This document shows, piece after piece, positions 9,193 through 17,840 of a DNA stretch of 64,000 nucleotides. Both the position numbers and the translations under genes were made by a program. This stretch comes from Palsa-504 sp963819785 (GTDB lineage Bacteria; Actinomycetota; Actinomycetes; Streptosporangiales; Streptosporangiaceae), in the NCBI GenBank assembly GCA_963819785.1, contig CAWFXW010000034.1:124001-188000 (forward strand). Reading direction: 5' to 3'. Under the pieces are notes generated by a model. It worked only from the letters and a program-made list of their open reading frames with translations. It searched no databases and was not told the DNA's origin. Each line of letters begins with the position of its first letter. The first letter of the stretch is position 1.

Positions 9193-10028
9193 TGCACATC
9201 CTGGCGGCCGGCCACAACACCGGCACGAATACCGATTTCGTCGCCACCGAGACCGTGTACTGGATCCTGGCCATCGGATCGGTCGGGGCCGCGCTCGGCA
9301 TGATCCTGGTCCGGCGCGCGGTGCACTGCGCCTTGATGCTCGCCGTCGTCATGCTCTGCCTGGCCACCATGTACGCCATGCAGGGCGCGCCGTTCCTGGC
9401 TTTCGTGCAGATCATCGTGTACACCGGCGCGGTCCTCATGCTGTTCCTGTTCGTCCTGATGCTGATCGGGATCAGCTCGTCGGATTCGATCGTGGAGACC
9501 ATCAAGGGCCAGCGGATGGCCGCCGGCCTGCTGGCGATCGGCCTGCTGGTCCTGCTCATCCTGGGCATCGGGCACGCGGCCATCGGCCCGGCTACCCTGT
9601 CGAACGCGGACGGCGGCACGGACAACCTGTCCGGCATCGCCACCTTGATCTTCACCACCTACGTGTTCCCGTTCGAGGTCACCGGCGCGCTGCTGATCAC
9701 CGCGGCGATCGGGGCCATGGTGCTGGCGCACCGCGAGCGCGCCACGCCCCGGCCCGGCCAGCGCCAGCTGGCCGCCCGCCGGCTGGCCAGCGGCCACCTG
9801 GCGCCGGACCCGCCGCCCGGCATCTACGCGCTGCACGACGCCGCCGACCGGCCCGCCCTGCTGCCGGACGGCAGCACCTCCGGCCTGTCGGTCAGTTCGG
9901 CGCTGTCGCCACGGGACCCGGGCGACGAACCACGGTTCGTTCCGTCTGATGAGACTTTGCAGATCACGACGGAAACCGGCGGCCGGGAGCCCGACCCCGT
10001 GACCCCGTCCGGGAGGGCCGACTCATGA
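9192..10028 (+). CDS. nuoJ: NADH-quinone oxidoreductase subunit J
   Basis: NuoJ is a five-helix membrane subunit of the complex I arm, at the hinge near NuoK and NuoA. The ATG at 9192 overlaps the nuoI stop, and a GTG three bases upstream is an alternative. It has 278 residues. Hydrophobic helices fill residues 20-185, with the family segment FLAFVQIIVYTGAVLMLFLF. The last 90 residues are a hydrophilic Pro/Arg/Ser-rich tail with no recognisable domain, typical of actinobacterial NuoJ. It ends with an ATGA overlap into nuoK. Confidence 0.95.
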   Translation: MHILAAGHNTGTNTDFVATETVYWILAIGSVGAALGMILVRRAVHCALMLAVVMLCLATMYAMQGAPFLAFVQIIVYTGAVLMLFLFVLMLIGISSSDSIVETIKGQRMAAGLLAIGLLVLLILGIGHAAIGPATLSNADGGTDNLSGIATLIFTTYVFPFEVTGALLITAAIGAMVLAHRERATPRPGQRQLAARRLASGHLAPDPPPGIYALHDAADRPALLPDGSTSGLSVSSALSPRDPGDEPRFVPSDETLQITTETGGREPDPVTPSGRADS

Positions 10029-10324
10029 GCCCGGTGTACTACGTGGCGCTGTCGGTCATCTTGTTCGTGATCGGCGGCGTCGGCGTGCTGGTGCGGCGCA
10101 ACGCCATCGTCGTGTTCATGTGCATCGAGCTGATGCTGAACGCGTGCAACCTGGCCTTCGTCGCATTCGCCCGGATGCATGGCAACCTGGACGGGCAGGT
10201 CATCGCGTTCTTCGTGATGGTGGTGGCCGCGGCCGAGGTCGTGGTCGGCCTGGCCATCTTGATGGCGATCTACCGAGCCCGCAGGTCCGCGTCGGTGGAC
10301 GACGCCAACCTGCTCAAGTACTGA
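10025..10324 (+). CDS. nuoK: NADH-quinone oxidoreductase subunit K
   Basis: NuoK is a small antiporter-like membrane subunit (MrpC-like) with three helices, in 99 residues, exactly the usual length. Conserved glutamates within the membrane helices are visible in FMCIELMLNACNL and in AAAEVVVGLAI. These are the residues that carry protons in this family. The start overlaps the nuoJ stop, and nuoL begins 4 bases after the stop. Confidence 0.97.
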   Translation: MSPVYYVALSVILFVIGGVGVLVRRNAIVVFMCIELMLNACNLAFVAFARMHGNLDGQVIAFFVMVVAAAEVVVGLAILMAIYRARRSASVDDANLLKY

Positions 10325-10328
10325 GGGG

Positions 10329-12275
10329 ATGACCACTGTGACCGGCTCGGTACACGCCCTCGCCGCGCCAGTAGTCGGTACCGTGACCACGGTCCCGGCC
10401 ACCGGTGTGCTCAAGGTTTCGTGGTTGCTGCTCGCGTTCCCGCTGTTCGGCGCGCTGGTGCTGCTGGTCGGCGGCCGGCGCACCGACCGGTGGGGGCACC
10501 TGCTCGGTGTGCTGATGCCGATCGCGTCCTTTGGCTACGGCGTGATCGCCTTCTTCACCCTGCTCGGCGACGCCCACCGCAGCCAGGACCAGCACCTGTT
10601 CACTTACCTCCCGGTGGCGGGCCTGCAGGTCCAGCAGGGCCTGCAGCTGGACCAGCTCTCGATCAGCTTCGTGCTGCTCATCACCGGCGTGGGGTCGCTG
10701 ATCCACGTCTACTCGATCGGCTACATGGCACACGACAGTGACCGGCGCCGCTTCTTCGGCTACCTGAACCTGTTCATCGCGGCGATGCTGCTGCTGGTCG
10801 TGTCGGACAACTACCTGGGCCTGTACGTCGGCTGGGAAGGCGTGGGCCTGGCCTCCTACCTGCTGATCGGGTTCTGGCAGTTCAAGCCGACCGCGGCGGT
10901 CGCGGCCAAGAAGGCGTTCATCGTCAACCGGGTCGGCGACGCCGGCCTGACCCTGGCCATCTTCTTGATGTTCAGCGAGTTCGGCACGGTGCAGTTCGGC
11001 GGCGTGTTCCACCAGATCCCCGCGGGCGGCAGCGGCGTCGCCACCGCGCTCGGCCTGCTCCTGCTGCTCGGCGCGTGCGGCAAGTCGGCCCAGGTGCCGC
11101 TGCAGTCCTGGCTGCTCGACGCGATGGAGGGCCCCACCCCGGTCTCGGCCCTGATCCACGCGGCCACCATGGTCACCGCCGGTGTCTACCTGCTGGTCCG
11201 GTCCAACCCGATCCTGGCCGCCTCGCCCACCGCGCGGCTGGCCATCACCGTGGTCGGCGCGGTCACCCTGCTGTTCGGCGCGATCATCGGCTGCGCCAAG
11301 GATGACATCAAGAAGGCGCTGGCCGGGTCGACCATGAGCCAGATCGGCTACATGACGCTCGGCGCCGGGCTCGGCCCCGCCGGGTACGTGTTCGCGATCG
11401 CGCACCTGCTCGCGCACGGCTTCTTCAAGGCCGGGCTGTTCCTCGGCGCCGGGTCGGTCATGCACGGCATGAACGACGAGGTGAACATGCGGCAGTACGG
11501 CGGGCTGGCCCGCGTCATGCCGGTCACGTTCGCCACGTTCGGCCTGGGCTACCTGGCCATCATCGGCATCCCGCCGTTCTCCGGGTTCTTCACCAAGGAC
11601 GGCATCATCGAGGCGGCCTGGGACAAGGGCGGCACCTCCGGGGCCATCCTGGCCACCTGCGCGCTGATCGGCGCGGGCATCACCGCCTTCTACATGACCC
11701 GCGTGATGCTGATGACCTGGTTCGGCAAGCGGCGCTGGACGGAGCACGCGCACCCGCACGAGTCCCCGGGCGTGATGACCTGGCCGATGATCCTGCTCGC
11801 GGTCGGCTCGGTCGGCGCGGGCGCCTTCCTGATCGCCGGGCAGCGGTTCGAGAACTTCCTCGGCCCGGTGACCGGGGTGCCGCCCGCCTCGCACGGCTTC
11901 TTCACCGTGCCGGGCGGCATCGCCCTGGTCCTGGCCCTGGCCGGCGTGGGCCTGGCCTGGGTCATGTACGGCCGGGTCCCGGTGCCCGTCGAGGCGCCCC
12001 GGGGCCGCTTTCCCGTTGTCGCCGCCCGCAAGGACCTTTACGGGGACACGTTCAACGAGTCGGTCCTGATGCGGCCCGGCCAGTGGCTGACCCGGCTGTC
12101 GGTCTACTTCGACAACCGCGGCGTGGACGGCCTGGTCAACACCATGGCCGCGCTGGTCGGCGGGACGTCGGGCCGATGGCGGCGGCTGCAGACCGGGTTC
12201 GTGCGCTCCTACGCGCTGTCCATGCTGGCCGGCGGCGTGATCCTGGTCGCCTTGCTCCTGGCGGTGAGGCTCTAG
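10329..12275 (+). CDS. nuoL: NADH-quinone oxidoreductase subunit L
   Basis: NuoL is the distal proton-pumping antiporter-like subunit (MrpA/ND5 type) with the long lateral helix at the C-terminus. It has 648 residues from the ATG at 10329, with GAGGGG just upstream. Signature stretches are YVGWEGVGLASYLLIGFW, with its conserved glutamate, and the lysine-bearing helix AKKAFIVNRVGDAGL. Further on are PTPVSALIHAATMVTAGVYL and HLLAHGFFKAGLFLGAGSVMH. About 15 membrane segments are visible. The stop TAG directly abuts the ATG of nuoM. Confidence 0.97.
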   Translation: MTTVTGSVHALAAPVVGTVTTVPATGVLKVSWLLLAFPLFGALVLLVGGRRTDRWGHLLGVLMPIASFGYGVIAFFTLLGDAHRSQDQHLFTYLPVAGLQVQQGLQLDQLSISFVLLITGVGSLIHVYSIGYMAHDSDRRRFFGYLNLFIAAMLLLVVSDNYLGLYVGWEGVGLASYLLIGFWQFKPTAAVAAKKAFIVNRVGDAGLTLAIFLMFSEFGTVQFGGVFHQIPAGGSGVATALGLLLLLGACGKSAQVPLQSWLLDAMEGPTPVSALIHAATMVTAGVYLLVRSNPILAASPTARLAITVVGAVTLLFGAIIGCAKDDIKKALAGSTMSQIGYMTLGAGLGPAGYVFAIAHLLAHGFFKAGLFLGAGSVMHGMNDEVNMRQYGGLARVMPVTFATFGLGYLAIIGIPPFSGFFTKDGIIEAAWDKGGTSGAILATCALIGAGITAFYMTRVMLMTWFGKRRWTEHAHPHESPGVMTWPMILLAVGSVGAGAFLIAGQRFENFLGPVTGVPPASHGFFTVPGGIALVLALAGVGLAWVMYGRVPVPVEAPRGRFPVVAARKDLYGDTFNESVLMRPGQWLTRLSVYFDNRGVDGLVNTMAALVGGTSGRWRRLQTGFVRSYALSMLAGGVILVALLLAVRL

Positions 12276-13907
12276 ATGAACGGCTTTCCCTGGCTGACCA
12301 TCGCGGGCGCGGTCCCGCTGCTCGGCGCGATCGTCATCATGGCCGTGCCGAAGCTCCCGGCCGCCCGCACTGAAGGCGCCAGCACTGAAGGCAACAGCGC
12401 CGAGGCCGGCGTGCGGGCCCGTGACGACCTGGCCAAGTACCTGGCCCTGGCGTTCTCGCTGCTGACCCTGGTCGTGGTGATCATCATCGCGGTCAAGTTC
12501 CAGGTCGGCGGGCCGAACTACCAGTTCACCGAGACCTACTCCTGGATCCCGGCGTTCGGCGTGCACTACGCGCTCGGCGTGGACGGCATCGCGCTGGTCC
12601 TGATCGCCATGTCCGCGGTGCTGATGCCGGTGGTCATCCTGGCCTCCTGGAACGACGCGGAGTCCGGGCGTCGTTCGGTGAAGACCTACTTCGCGCTGAT
12701 GATGACGCTCGAGACGATGATGATCGGCGTCTTCGCGGCCACCGACGTGTTCCTGTTCTACGTGTTCTTCGAGGCCATGCTGGTCCCGATGTACTTCATG
12801 ATCGGCAGCTACGGCGTCGGCAAGCGGCAGTACGCGGCGGTCAAGTTCCTGCTCTACAGCCTGCTCGGCGGGCTGCTCATGCTGGTCGCGGTCATCGCGC
12901 TGTACGTGTACTCGGTGCGCAGCCCGGCCACCGGGCACCACGGCTCGTTCCTGTTCAGCGAGCTGGTCAACGTGTCGATGAGCTCGACCGTGCAGAAGTG
13001 GCTGTTCCTCGGGTTCTTCATCGCGTTCGCGATCAAGGCGCCGCTGTGGCCGTTCCACACCTGGCTGCCCGACGCCGCCGCGTCGGCGCAGCCCGGCGCG
13101 GCGGTGCTGCTGGTCGGCGTGCTGGACAAGGTGGGCACGTTCGGCATGCTGCGGTACTGCTTCGAGCTGTTCCCGGCCGGCGCGAAGTACTTCACCCCGC
13201 TGGTCATCACGCTGTCGGTGATCGGGATCTTGTACGGGGCCGTCGTCGCCATCGGCCAGCAGGACATGAAGCGGCTGATCGCCTACACCTCGGTCTCGCA
13301 CTTCGGCTTCATCGCGCTCGGCGTGTTCGCGATGACCAGCCAGGGCGTGTCCGGCGCCACCTTGTACATGGTCAACCACGGGTTCGCGACCGGCGCGCTG
13401 TTCATCCTGGCCGGGTTCCTTATCTCCCGGCGCGGGTCGGAACGGATCGAGGACTACGGCGGCGTGCAGAAGGTCGCGCCGCTGCTGGCCGGGCTGTTCC
13501 TGATCTCCGGCCTGGCCGGGCTCTCGCTGCCCGGGCTGTCCACCTTCGTCAGCGAGTTCCTGGTCCTGATCGGGACGTTCTCCCGGTACAAGGTGGCGGC
13601 CACCTTCGCCACCGCGGGCATCATCCTGGCCGCGATCTACATCTTGTGGATGTACCAGCGGGTGGCCGGCGGCCCGGTCCGTGACCAGGTGGCCGGGATG
13701 AAGGACCTGAAGGCCCGCGAGCTGCTGGCCGTCGCGCCGCTGGTCGTGCTGCTGGTCGGGGTCGGCTTCTACCCCAAGCCGGTGCTCGACATCATCAACC
13801 CGGCCGTGCGCGTGACGATGACGCAGATCCACCAGACCGACCCGGTGCCCGCGCATCCCGCGCCCGGGTTCACTACCACCGCCGTGCAGAAGGGAACCGC
13901 ACCGTGA
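12276..13907 (+). CDS. nuoM: NADH-quinone oxidoreductase subunit M
   Basis: NuoM is an antiporter-like proton-pumping subunit (ND4 type) of 543 residues. Evidence includes the long stretch of membrane helices and the conserved glutamate in FYVFFEAMLVPMYFMIGSYG. Also seen are KAPLWPFHTWLPDAAASAQP and the half-helix region SVSHFGFIALGVFAMT. The DNA immediately after the start encodes a variable EGASTEGNSAEAGV loop. It abuts nuoL and ends with GTGA overlapping nuoN, so nuoL, M and N are probably translated together. Confidence 0.97.
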   Translation: MNGFPWLTIAGAVPLLGAIVIMAVPKLPAARTEGASTEGNSAEAGVRARDDLAKYLALAFSLLTLVVVIIIAVKFQVGGPNYQFTETYSWIPAFGVHYALGVDGIALVLIAMSAVLMPVVILASWNDAESGRRSVKTYFALMMTLETMMIGVFAATDVFLFYVFFEAMLVPMYFMIGSYGVGKRQYAAVKFLLYSLLGGLLMLVAVIALYVYSVRSPATGHHGSFLFSELVNVSMSSTVQKWLFLGFFIAFAIKAPLWPFHTWLPDAAASAQPGAAVLLVGVLDKVGTFGMLRYCFELFPAGAKYFTPLVITLSVIGILYGAVVAIGQQDMKRLIAYTSVSHFGFIALGVFAMTSQGVSGATLYMVNHGFATGALFILAGFLISRRGSERIEDYGGVQKVAPLLAGLFLISGLAGLSLPGLSTFVSEFLVLIGTFSRYKVAATFATAGIILAAIYILWMYQRVAGGPVRDQVAGMKDLKARELLAVAPLVVLLVGVGFYPKPVLDIINPAVRVTMTQIHQTDPVPAHPAPGFTTTAVQKGTAP

Positions 13908-15487
13908 CCGGGGTCCTCGCTGCCGTTAGCCCCACCGGCACCATCAGCCCGCCGAGCATCGAGTACGGGCAGCTCTCGCCGATGCTGGTGGTGTTCGGCG
14001 CCGCGGTGGCGGGCATCTTGGTCGAGGCGTTCACGCCCCGTCCGCGGCGCCGCGCCGCCCAGCTGGTGCTCACCCTGGGCTCGATCCTGGCCGGGTTCGT
14101 GCTGACCATCGTGGCCGCCTCGTTCAGCATCTTCAAGCACGGCAGCCCCGGCCACATCGCCGCGGCGGGCGCGGTCGCGATCGACCGCCCCACCCTGTTC
14201 ATCCAGGGCACGATCCTGGTCCTGGCCTTCGTCAGCGTGCTGCTCATCGCCGACACCAGCAACAGCCCGTTCGCCGCCCAGGCCGCCGCGCCGCCCGGCA
14301 GCCCGGAGGAGCGCGAGGGCCTGGTCACCGGGGCCTTCCACACCGAGATCTTCCCGCTGACCCTGTTCGCGGTCGGCGGCATGCTGCTGTTCCCCGCGTC
14401 CAACGACCTGCTCACCATGTTCGTCGCGCTCGAGGTGCTCTCGCTGCCGCTGTACCTGCTGTGCGGGCTGGCCCGGCGCCGCCGCCTGCTCTCGCACGAG
14501 GCGGCCATGAAGTACTTCCTGCTCGGCGCGTTCTCCTCGGCGTTCTTCCTGTTCGGCGTCGCGATGCTGTACGGCTTCGCGGGCTCGGTCTCGCTGGCCG
14601 CCATCGCGTCCGCGGCGGCCAGCAACACCTCCAACTCCACGTTGCTGTACGCCGGGATCGCCCTGACCGGCTTCGGGCTGCTGTTCAAGATCGGGGCGGT
14701 GCCGTTCCACGGCTGGAAGCCGGACGTGTACCAGGGCGCGCCGACGCCGGTGACCGCGCTGATGGCGTCCTGCACGGTGGTGTCCGGGTTCGGCGCGCTG
14801 CTGCGCGTCTTCTACGTCGCGTTCGGCAACCTGGGCTGGGACTGGCGCCCGGCGCTGTGGGTCATCGCGATCCTCACCATGGTGGCCGGCGCGGTCATCG
14901 CCATCACCCAGACCGACGTGAAGCGGCTGCTGGCCTACTCCTCGATCGCGCACGCCGGGTTCGTGCTGACCGCGGTCATCGCGACCAGCGTGGCGGGGCT
15001 GTCCAGCAGCCTGTTCTACCTGGCCTCCTACGGGCTGACCACGGTGGGCGCGTTCGCGGTGATCACCCTGGTGCGGGACGCGGGCGGCGAGGCCGGGCAC
15101 CTGTCCCGGTGGGCGGGCCTGGGCCGGCGCTCGCCGGTGGTGGCGGGCATCTTCGCGCTGTTCCTGCTGGCCTTCGCGGGTATCCCGCTGACCAGCGGGT
15201 TCACCGGGAAGTTCGCCGTCTTCCAGGCCGCGATCGCCGCCGGGGAAACGCCGCTGGTCATCGTCGGCGTGCTGTCCAGCGCGATCGCCGCGTTCTTCTA
15301 CGTCCGGGTCATCGTGCTGATGTTCTTCAGCGACCCGGTACCCGACGGGCCCGAGGTGGTGGTCCCGAGCGTGTTCACCGGCACCGCCGTCGGCCTCGGC
15401 GTCGCCGCCACCATCGTCCTCGGCATCGTCCCCGAGCCGGTCCTGAGCCTGGCCAGCCACGCGGCGAACAACCTGTTCGTGAGTTAA
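13904..15487 (+). CDS. nuoN: NADH-quinone oxidoreductase subunit N
   Basis: NuoN is the third antiporter-like proton pump (ND2 type), 527 residues from the GTG at 13904 that overlaps the nuoM stop. The family helices are clear: FVALEVLSLPLYLLCGLARR, with the conserved glutamate, HEAAMKYFLLGAFSSAFFLFG, KIGAVPFHGWKPDVYQGAPT, and YSSIAHAGFVLTAVIA. It is the last gene of the operon. A GC-rich hairpin begins 5 bases after the stop, so transcription probably ends there. Confidence 0.97.
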   Translation: MTGVLAAVSPTGTISPPSIEYGQLSPMLVVFGAAVAGILVEAFTPRPRRRAAQLVLTLGSILAGFVLTIVAASFSIFKHGSPGHIAAAGAVAIDRPTLFIQGTILVLAFVSVLLIADTSNSPFAAQAAAPPGSPEEREGLVTGAFHTEIFPLTLFAVGGMLLFPASNDLLTMFVALEVLSLPLYLLCGLARRRRLLSHEAAMKYFLLGAFSSAFFLFGVAMLYGFAGSVSLAAIASAAASNTSNSTLLYAGIALTGFGLLFKIGAVPFHGWKPDVYQGAPTPVTALMASCTVVSGFGALLRVFYVAFGNLGWDWRPALWVIAILTMVAGAVIAITQTDVKRLLAYSSIAHAGFVLTAVIATSVAGLSSSLFYLASYGLTTVGAFAVITLVRDAGGEAGHLSRWAGLGRRSPVVAGIFALFLLAFAGIPLTSGFTGKFAVFQAAIAAGETPLVIVGVLSSAIAAFFYVRVIVLMFFSDPVPDGPEVVVPSVFTGTAVGLGVAATIVLGIVPEPVLSLASHAANNLFVS

Positions 15488-15491
15488 TCGT

Positions 15492-15525
15492 GCCGCCCGC
15501 GGGGGCCGACGGCCCCCCGGGCGGC
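15492..15525 (+). terminator. GC hairpin after nuoN
   Basis: A near-perfect inverted repeat, GCCGCCCGCGGGGGCC against GGCCCCCCGGGCGGC with a GAC loop, lies 5 bases past the nuoN stop. No T run follows, as is usual in actinobacteria. It probably ends the nuo transcript. Confidence 0.7.
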
Positions 15526-15553
15526 GCGATACTACGGCGAGCACCGCAGCGGG

Positions 15554-15669
15554 CCTGCGGGGGTTCCAGGGGGTCGCCCCCCTGGGTAGACCCTGCGGGG
15601 GTTCCAGGGGGTCGCCCCCCTGGGTAGACCCTGCGGGGGTTCCAGGGGGGTCGTCCCTCCTGGGTAGAC
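15554..15669 (+). repeat. three tandem 38-bp hairpin repeats
   Basis: Three head-to-tail units start at 15554, 15592 and 15630. The first two are identical at 38 bp. The third has a few changes and about two extra bases. Each contains CCAGGGGG-TCG-CCCCCCTGG, a hairpin of 8-9 bp, and ends in GGGTAGAC. The array lies between nuoN and the prenyl synthase start, where it could act as a terminator, an mRNA stabiliser or a leader. Confidence 0.85.
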
Positions 15670-15703
15670 TGAGGTTCGCGTGTGCCGATGACCTGGAGTG
15701 TGT

Positions 15704-16711
15704 GTGATCACCGCAGTTCCGGTAGATTTCCCGGACTCCGCCCTGGCGGCGGAGGTTCTTGACGATATGGCCCGGGTGGAGGCATCGCTCCTGGCCACGG
15801 CGCATCCCGGGGACGAGCTCTTCACCGAGGCATCCAGGCATTCCATCGAGGCGGGCGGCAAGCGTTTCCGGGCCCTGCTGGTGCTGCTGGCCGCGCAGTT
15901 CGGCGACCCGAAGGACCCGCGGGTCATCCAGGCCGCGGTGGCCATCGAGCTGACTCACCTGGCCACGCTGTTCCACGACGACGTCATGGACGAGGCCGAG
16001 GTCCGCCGCGGCCACCCGTCGGTCAACTCCCGGTGGAGCAACTCGGTCGCCATCTTGACCGGGGACTTCCTGTTCGCGCAGGCTTCCCTCATCCTCGCCG
16101 GCCTCGGCCCGGAGGCGGTCCGGATCCAGGCCGAGACGTTCAACCGGCTGGTCGCCGGGCAGCTGGCCGAGACCATCGGGCCGCGTCCCGGCCAGGACCT
16201 GCTCGACCACTACATGCACGTGATCTCCGAGAAGACCGGATCGCTGATCGCCACCTCCGGGCAGTTCGGCGCCCTGTTCTCCGGCGCCCCGGCCGAGATC
16301 GCGACGCGGATCGCGGTGGCCTGCGAGCAGCTCGGCGTGGCCTGGCAGCTGTCCGACGACGTGATCGACATCGCCAGCGACTCGGCGCAGTCCGGCAAGA
16401 TGCCCGGCATCGATCTGCGTCAGGGCGTCCCCACCCTGCCGGTCGTGTACGCCCTGCGCGCCACGGCACAGCCGGCCGACGAGGCCGAGCGGCGGCTGCA
16501 CGAGCTGCTCACCGAGGCCGACCTGAACGACGACGCGCTGCTGGCCGAGACACTGGCCCTGCTGCGCGCCCACCCGGCCCTGGCCGAGTCCCGCGCGCAC
16601 GTGCTGCGCTGGACACAGGGTGCCCGCAACGAGGTCATGGCGCTGCCCGACGTCCCCGCCCGGGCCGCGTTCCTGGCCATGTGCGACTACGTGGAGAAGC
16701 GCACCGGCTGA
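15704..16711 (+). CDS. polyprenyl diphosphate synthase (menaquinone side chain)
   Basis: This is a trans-isoprenyl diphosphate synthase of 335 residues, of the group that makes the long prenyl chain of menaquinone. The first aspartate-rich motif is HDDVMDEAEVRRG and the second is QLSDDVIDIASD. GGKRFRALLVLLAA and LTGDFLFAQA are also typical. The GTG at 15704 is preferred because GGAG lies 6 bases upstream. The GTG at 15698 would add two residues. Its place after complex I, whose electron acceptor in actinobacteria is menaquinone, fits. Product chain length cannot be read with certainty, so no symbol is given. Confidence 0.88.
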   Translation: MITAVPVDFPDSALAAEVLDDMARVEASLLATAHPGDELFTEASRHSIEAGGKRFRALLVLLAAQFGDPKDPRVIQAAVAIELTHLATLFHDDVMDEAEVRRGHPSVNSRWSNSVAILTGDFLFAQASLILAGLGPEAVRIQAETFNRLVAGQLAETIGPRPGQDLLDHYMHVISEKTGSLIATSGQFGALFSGAPAEIATRIAVACEQLGVAWQLSDDVIDIASDSAQSGKMPGIDLRQGVPTLPVVYALRATAQPADEAERRLHELLTEADLNDDALLAETLALLRAHPALAESRAHVLRWTQGARNEVMALPDVPARAAFLAMCDYVEKRTG

Positions 16712-16731
16712 CCTCGCGTTCCGCCGGGAAC

Positions 16732-17751
16732 CTAGTTGACTTCCCAGGTGTCGTGTCCGGCCAGCAGCGCGCTCAGGTCGCCCGGCCCGCTGCGGGCCCG
16801 GGCCGCCGCGATCTGCTCGGCCATCAGCCGGTCGTAGCTCGGCTGCTCCACCTGCCGGAACACCCCGACCGGCGTGTGCCGGAAGTCGGCCGCGTCGAGC
16901 CGGGACAGCGCGAACGCGTAGGACGGGTCGGCCCGGTGCGCGTCGTGGCTGATCAGCGTGTCCGGATCGGCCGCCTCGACCTCGACGGCCTCGAGCTCGC
17001 CGTGCCGGCCGAACCGCAGCCCCCGCGCGGCCCCGGGGCCGAACCGCACCGGCGCCCCGTGCTCCAGCTTGATCAGCTTCTCGCCCGCCGAGGCCGCCTC
17101 CTTGAGCGGCTCGAACGCGTCGTCGTTGAAGATGGGGCAGTTCTGGTAGATCTCGATGAACGCGGCGCCCTGGTGATCCGCGGCGGCCCGCAGCACCGAG
17201 GTCAGGTGCTTGCGGTCCGAGTCGATGGTCCGCGCCACGAAGCTCGCGTCCGCCCCCAGCGCCAGCGACACCGGGTTGAACGGGTGGTCAAGCGACCCGA
17301 ACGGGGTGGACTTGGTGACCTTGCCCTGCTCGGAGGTCGGCGAGTACTGACCCTTGGTCAGCCCGTAGATCCGGTTGTTGAACAGCAGGATCTTGATGTT
17401 CACGTTGCGGCGCAGCGCGTGGATCAGGTGGTTGCCGCCGATCGACAGCGCGTCGCCGTCACCGGTGATGACCCAGACCGACAGGTCGGTCCGGGACGTC
17501 GCGAGCCCGGTGGCGATGGCCGGCGCCCGGCCGTGGATCGAGTGCATCCCGTAGGTGTTCACGTAGTACGGCAACCGCGACGAGCAGCCGATCCCGGAGA
17601 TGACGACCACGTTCTCCCGCGGGACCTCGAGCTCGGGGAGGAAGGCCTGGAAGGCGGCCAGGATGGCGTAATCGCCGCACCCCGGGCACCACCGTACTTC
17701 CTGATCGGATTTAAAATCTTTGGTCGCCGAACGGACCGTGGCTTTAGGCAC
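16732..17751 (-). CDS. korB: 2-oxoacid:ferredoxin oxidoreductase beta subunit
   Basis: This is the thiamine-diphosphate subunit that, with KorA, oxidises 2-oxoglutarate or a related 2-oxoacid with CoA and reduces ferredoxin. Cluster and ThDP motifs are visible: EVRWCPGCGDYAIL, SGIGCSSRLPYYVNTYGMH, and the ThDP/Mg loop VITGDGDALSIGGNHLIHA. The start shown is GTG 17751 (339 residues), but it lacks a ribosome site. A better start is ATG 17848, which overlaps the korA stop by 8 bases and reads MPEANGTETN. That frame joins the body only if one base near 17775 is removed, so a frameshift or sequencing error is likely. The stop faces the prenyl synthase gene. Confidence 0.9.
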   Translation of the reverse strand: MPKATVRSATKDFKSDQEVRWCPGCGDYAILAAFQAFLPELEVPRENVVVISGIGCSSRLPYYVNTYGMHSIHGRAPAIATGLATSRTDLSVWVITGDGDALSIGGNHLIHALRRNVNIKILLFNNRIYGLTKGQYSPTSEQGKVTKSTPFGSLDHPFNPVSLALGADASFVARTIDSDRKHLTSVLRAAADHQGAAFIEIYQNCPIFNDDAFEPLKEAASAGEKLIKLEHGAPVRFGPGAARGLRFGRHGELEAVEVEAADPDTLISHDAHRADPSYAFALSRLDAADFRHTPVGVFRQVEQPSYDRLMAEQIAAARARSGPGDLSALLAGHDTWEVN

Positions 17752-17840
17752 CAGGGTCAGCGAGGCGAGCCCGGCGGCCCTCGTCGCCGCTCGCGGCGTT
17801 TGGCACCGCGCCGTGGCCGTTCGTTTCGGTGCCGTTTGCC

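Noticed and set aside
10314..13856. Very long minus-strand open frame opposite nuoL and nuoM
   Set aside because: It is a shadow of high-GC codon use in the nuo genes, His/Arg/Gln-rich with no domain. The plus-strand genes are certain.
15554..15669. CRISPR array
   Set aside because: The units are directly adjacent without unique spacers, so this is a tandem hairpin repeat.
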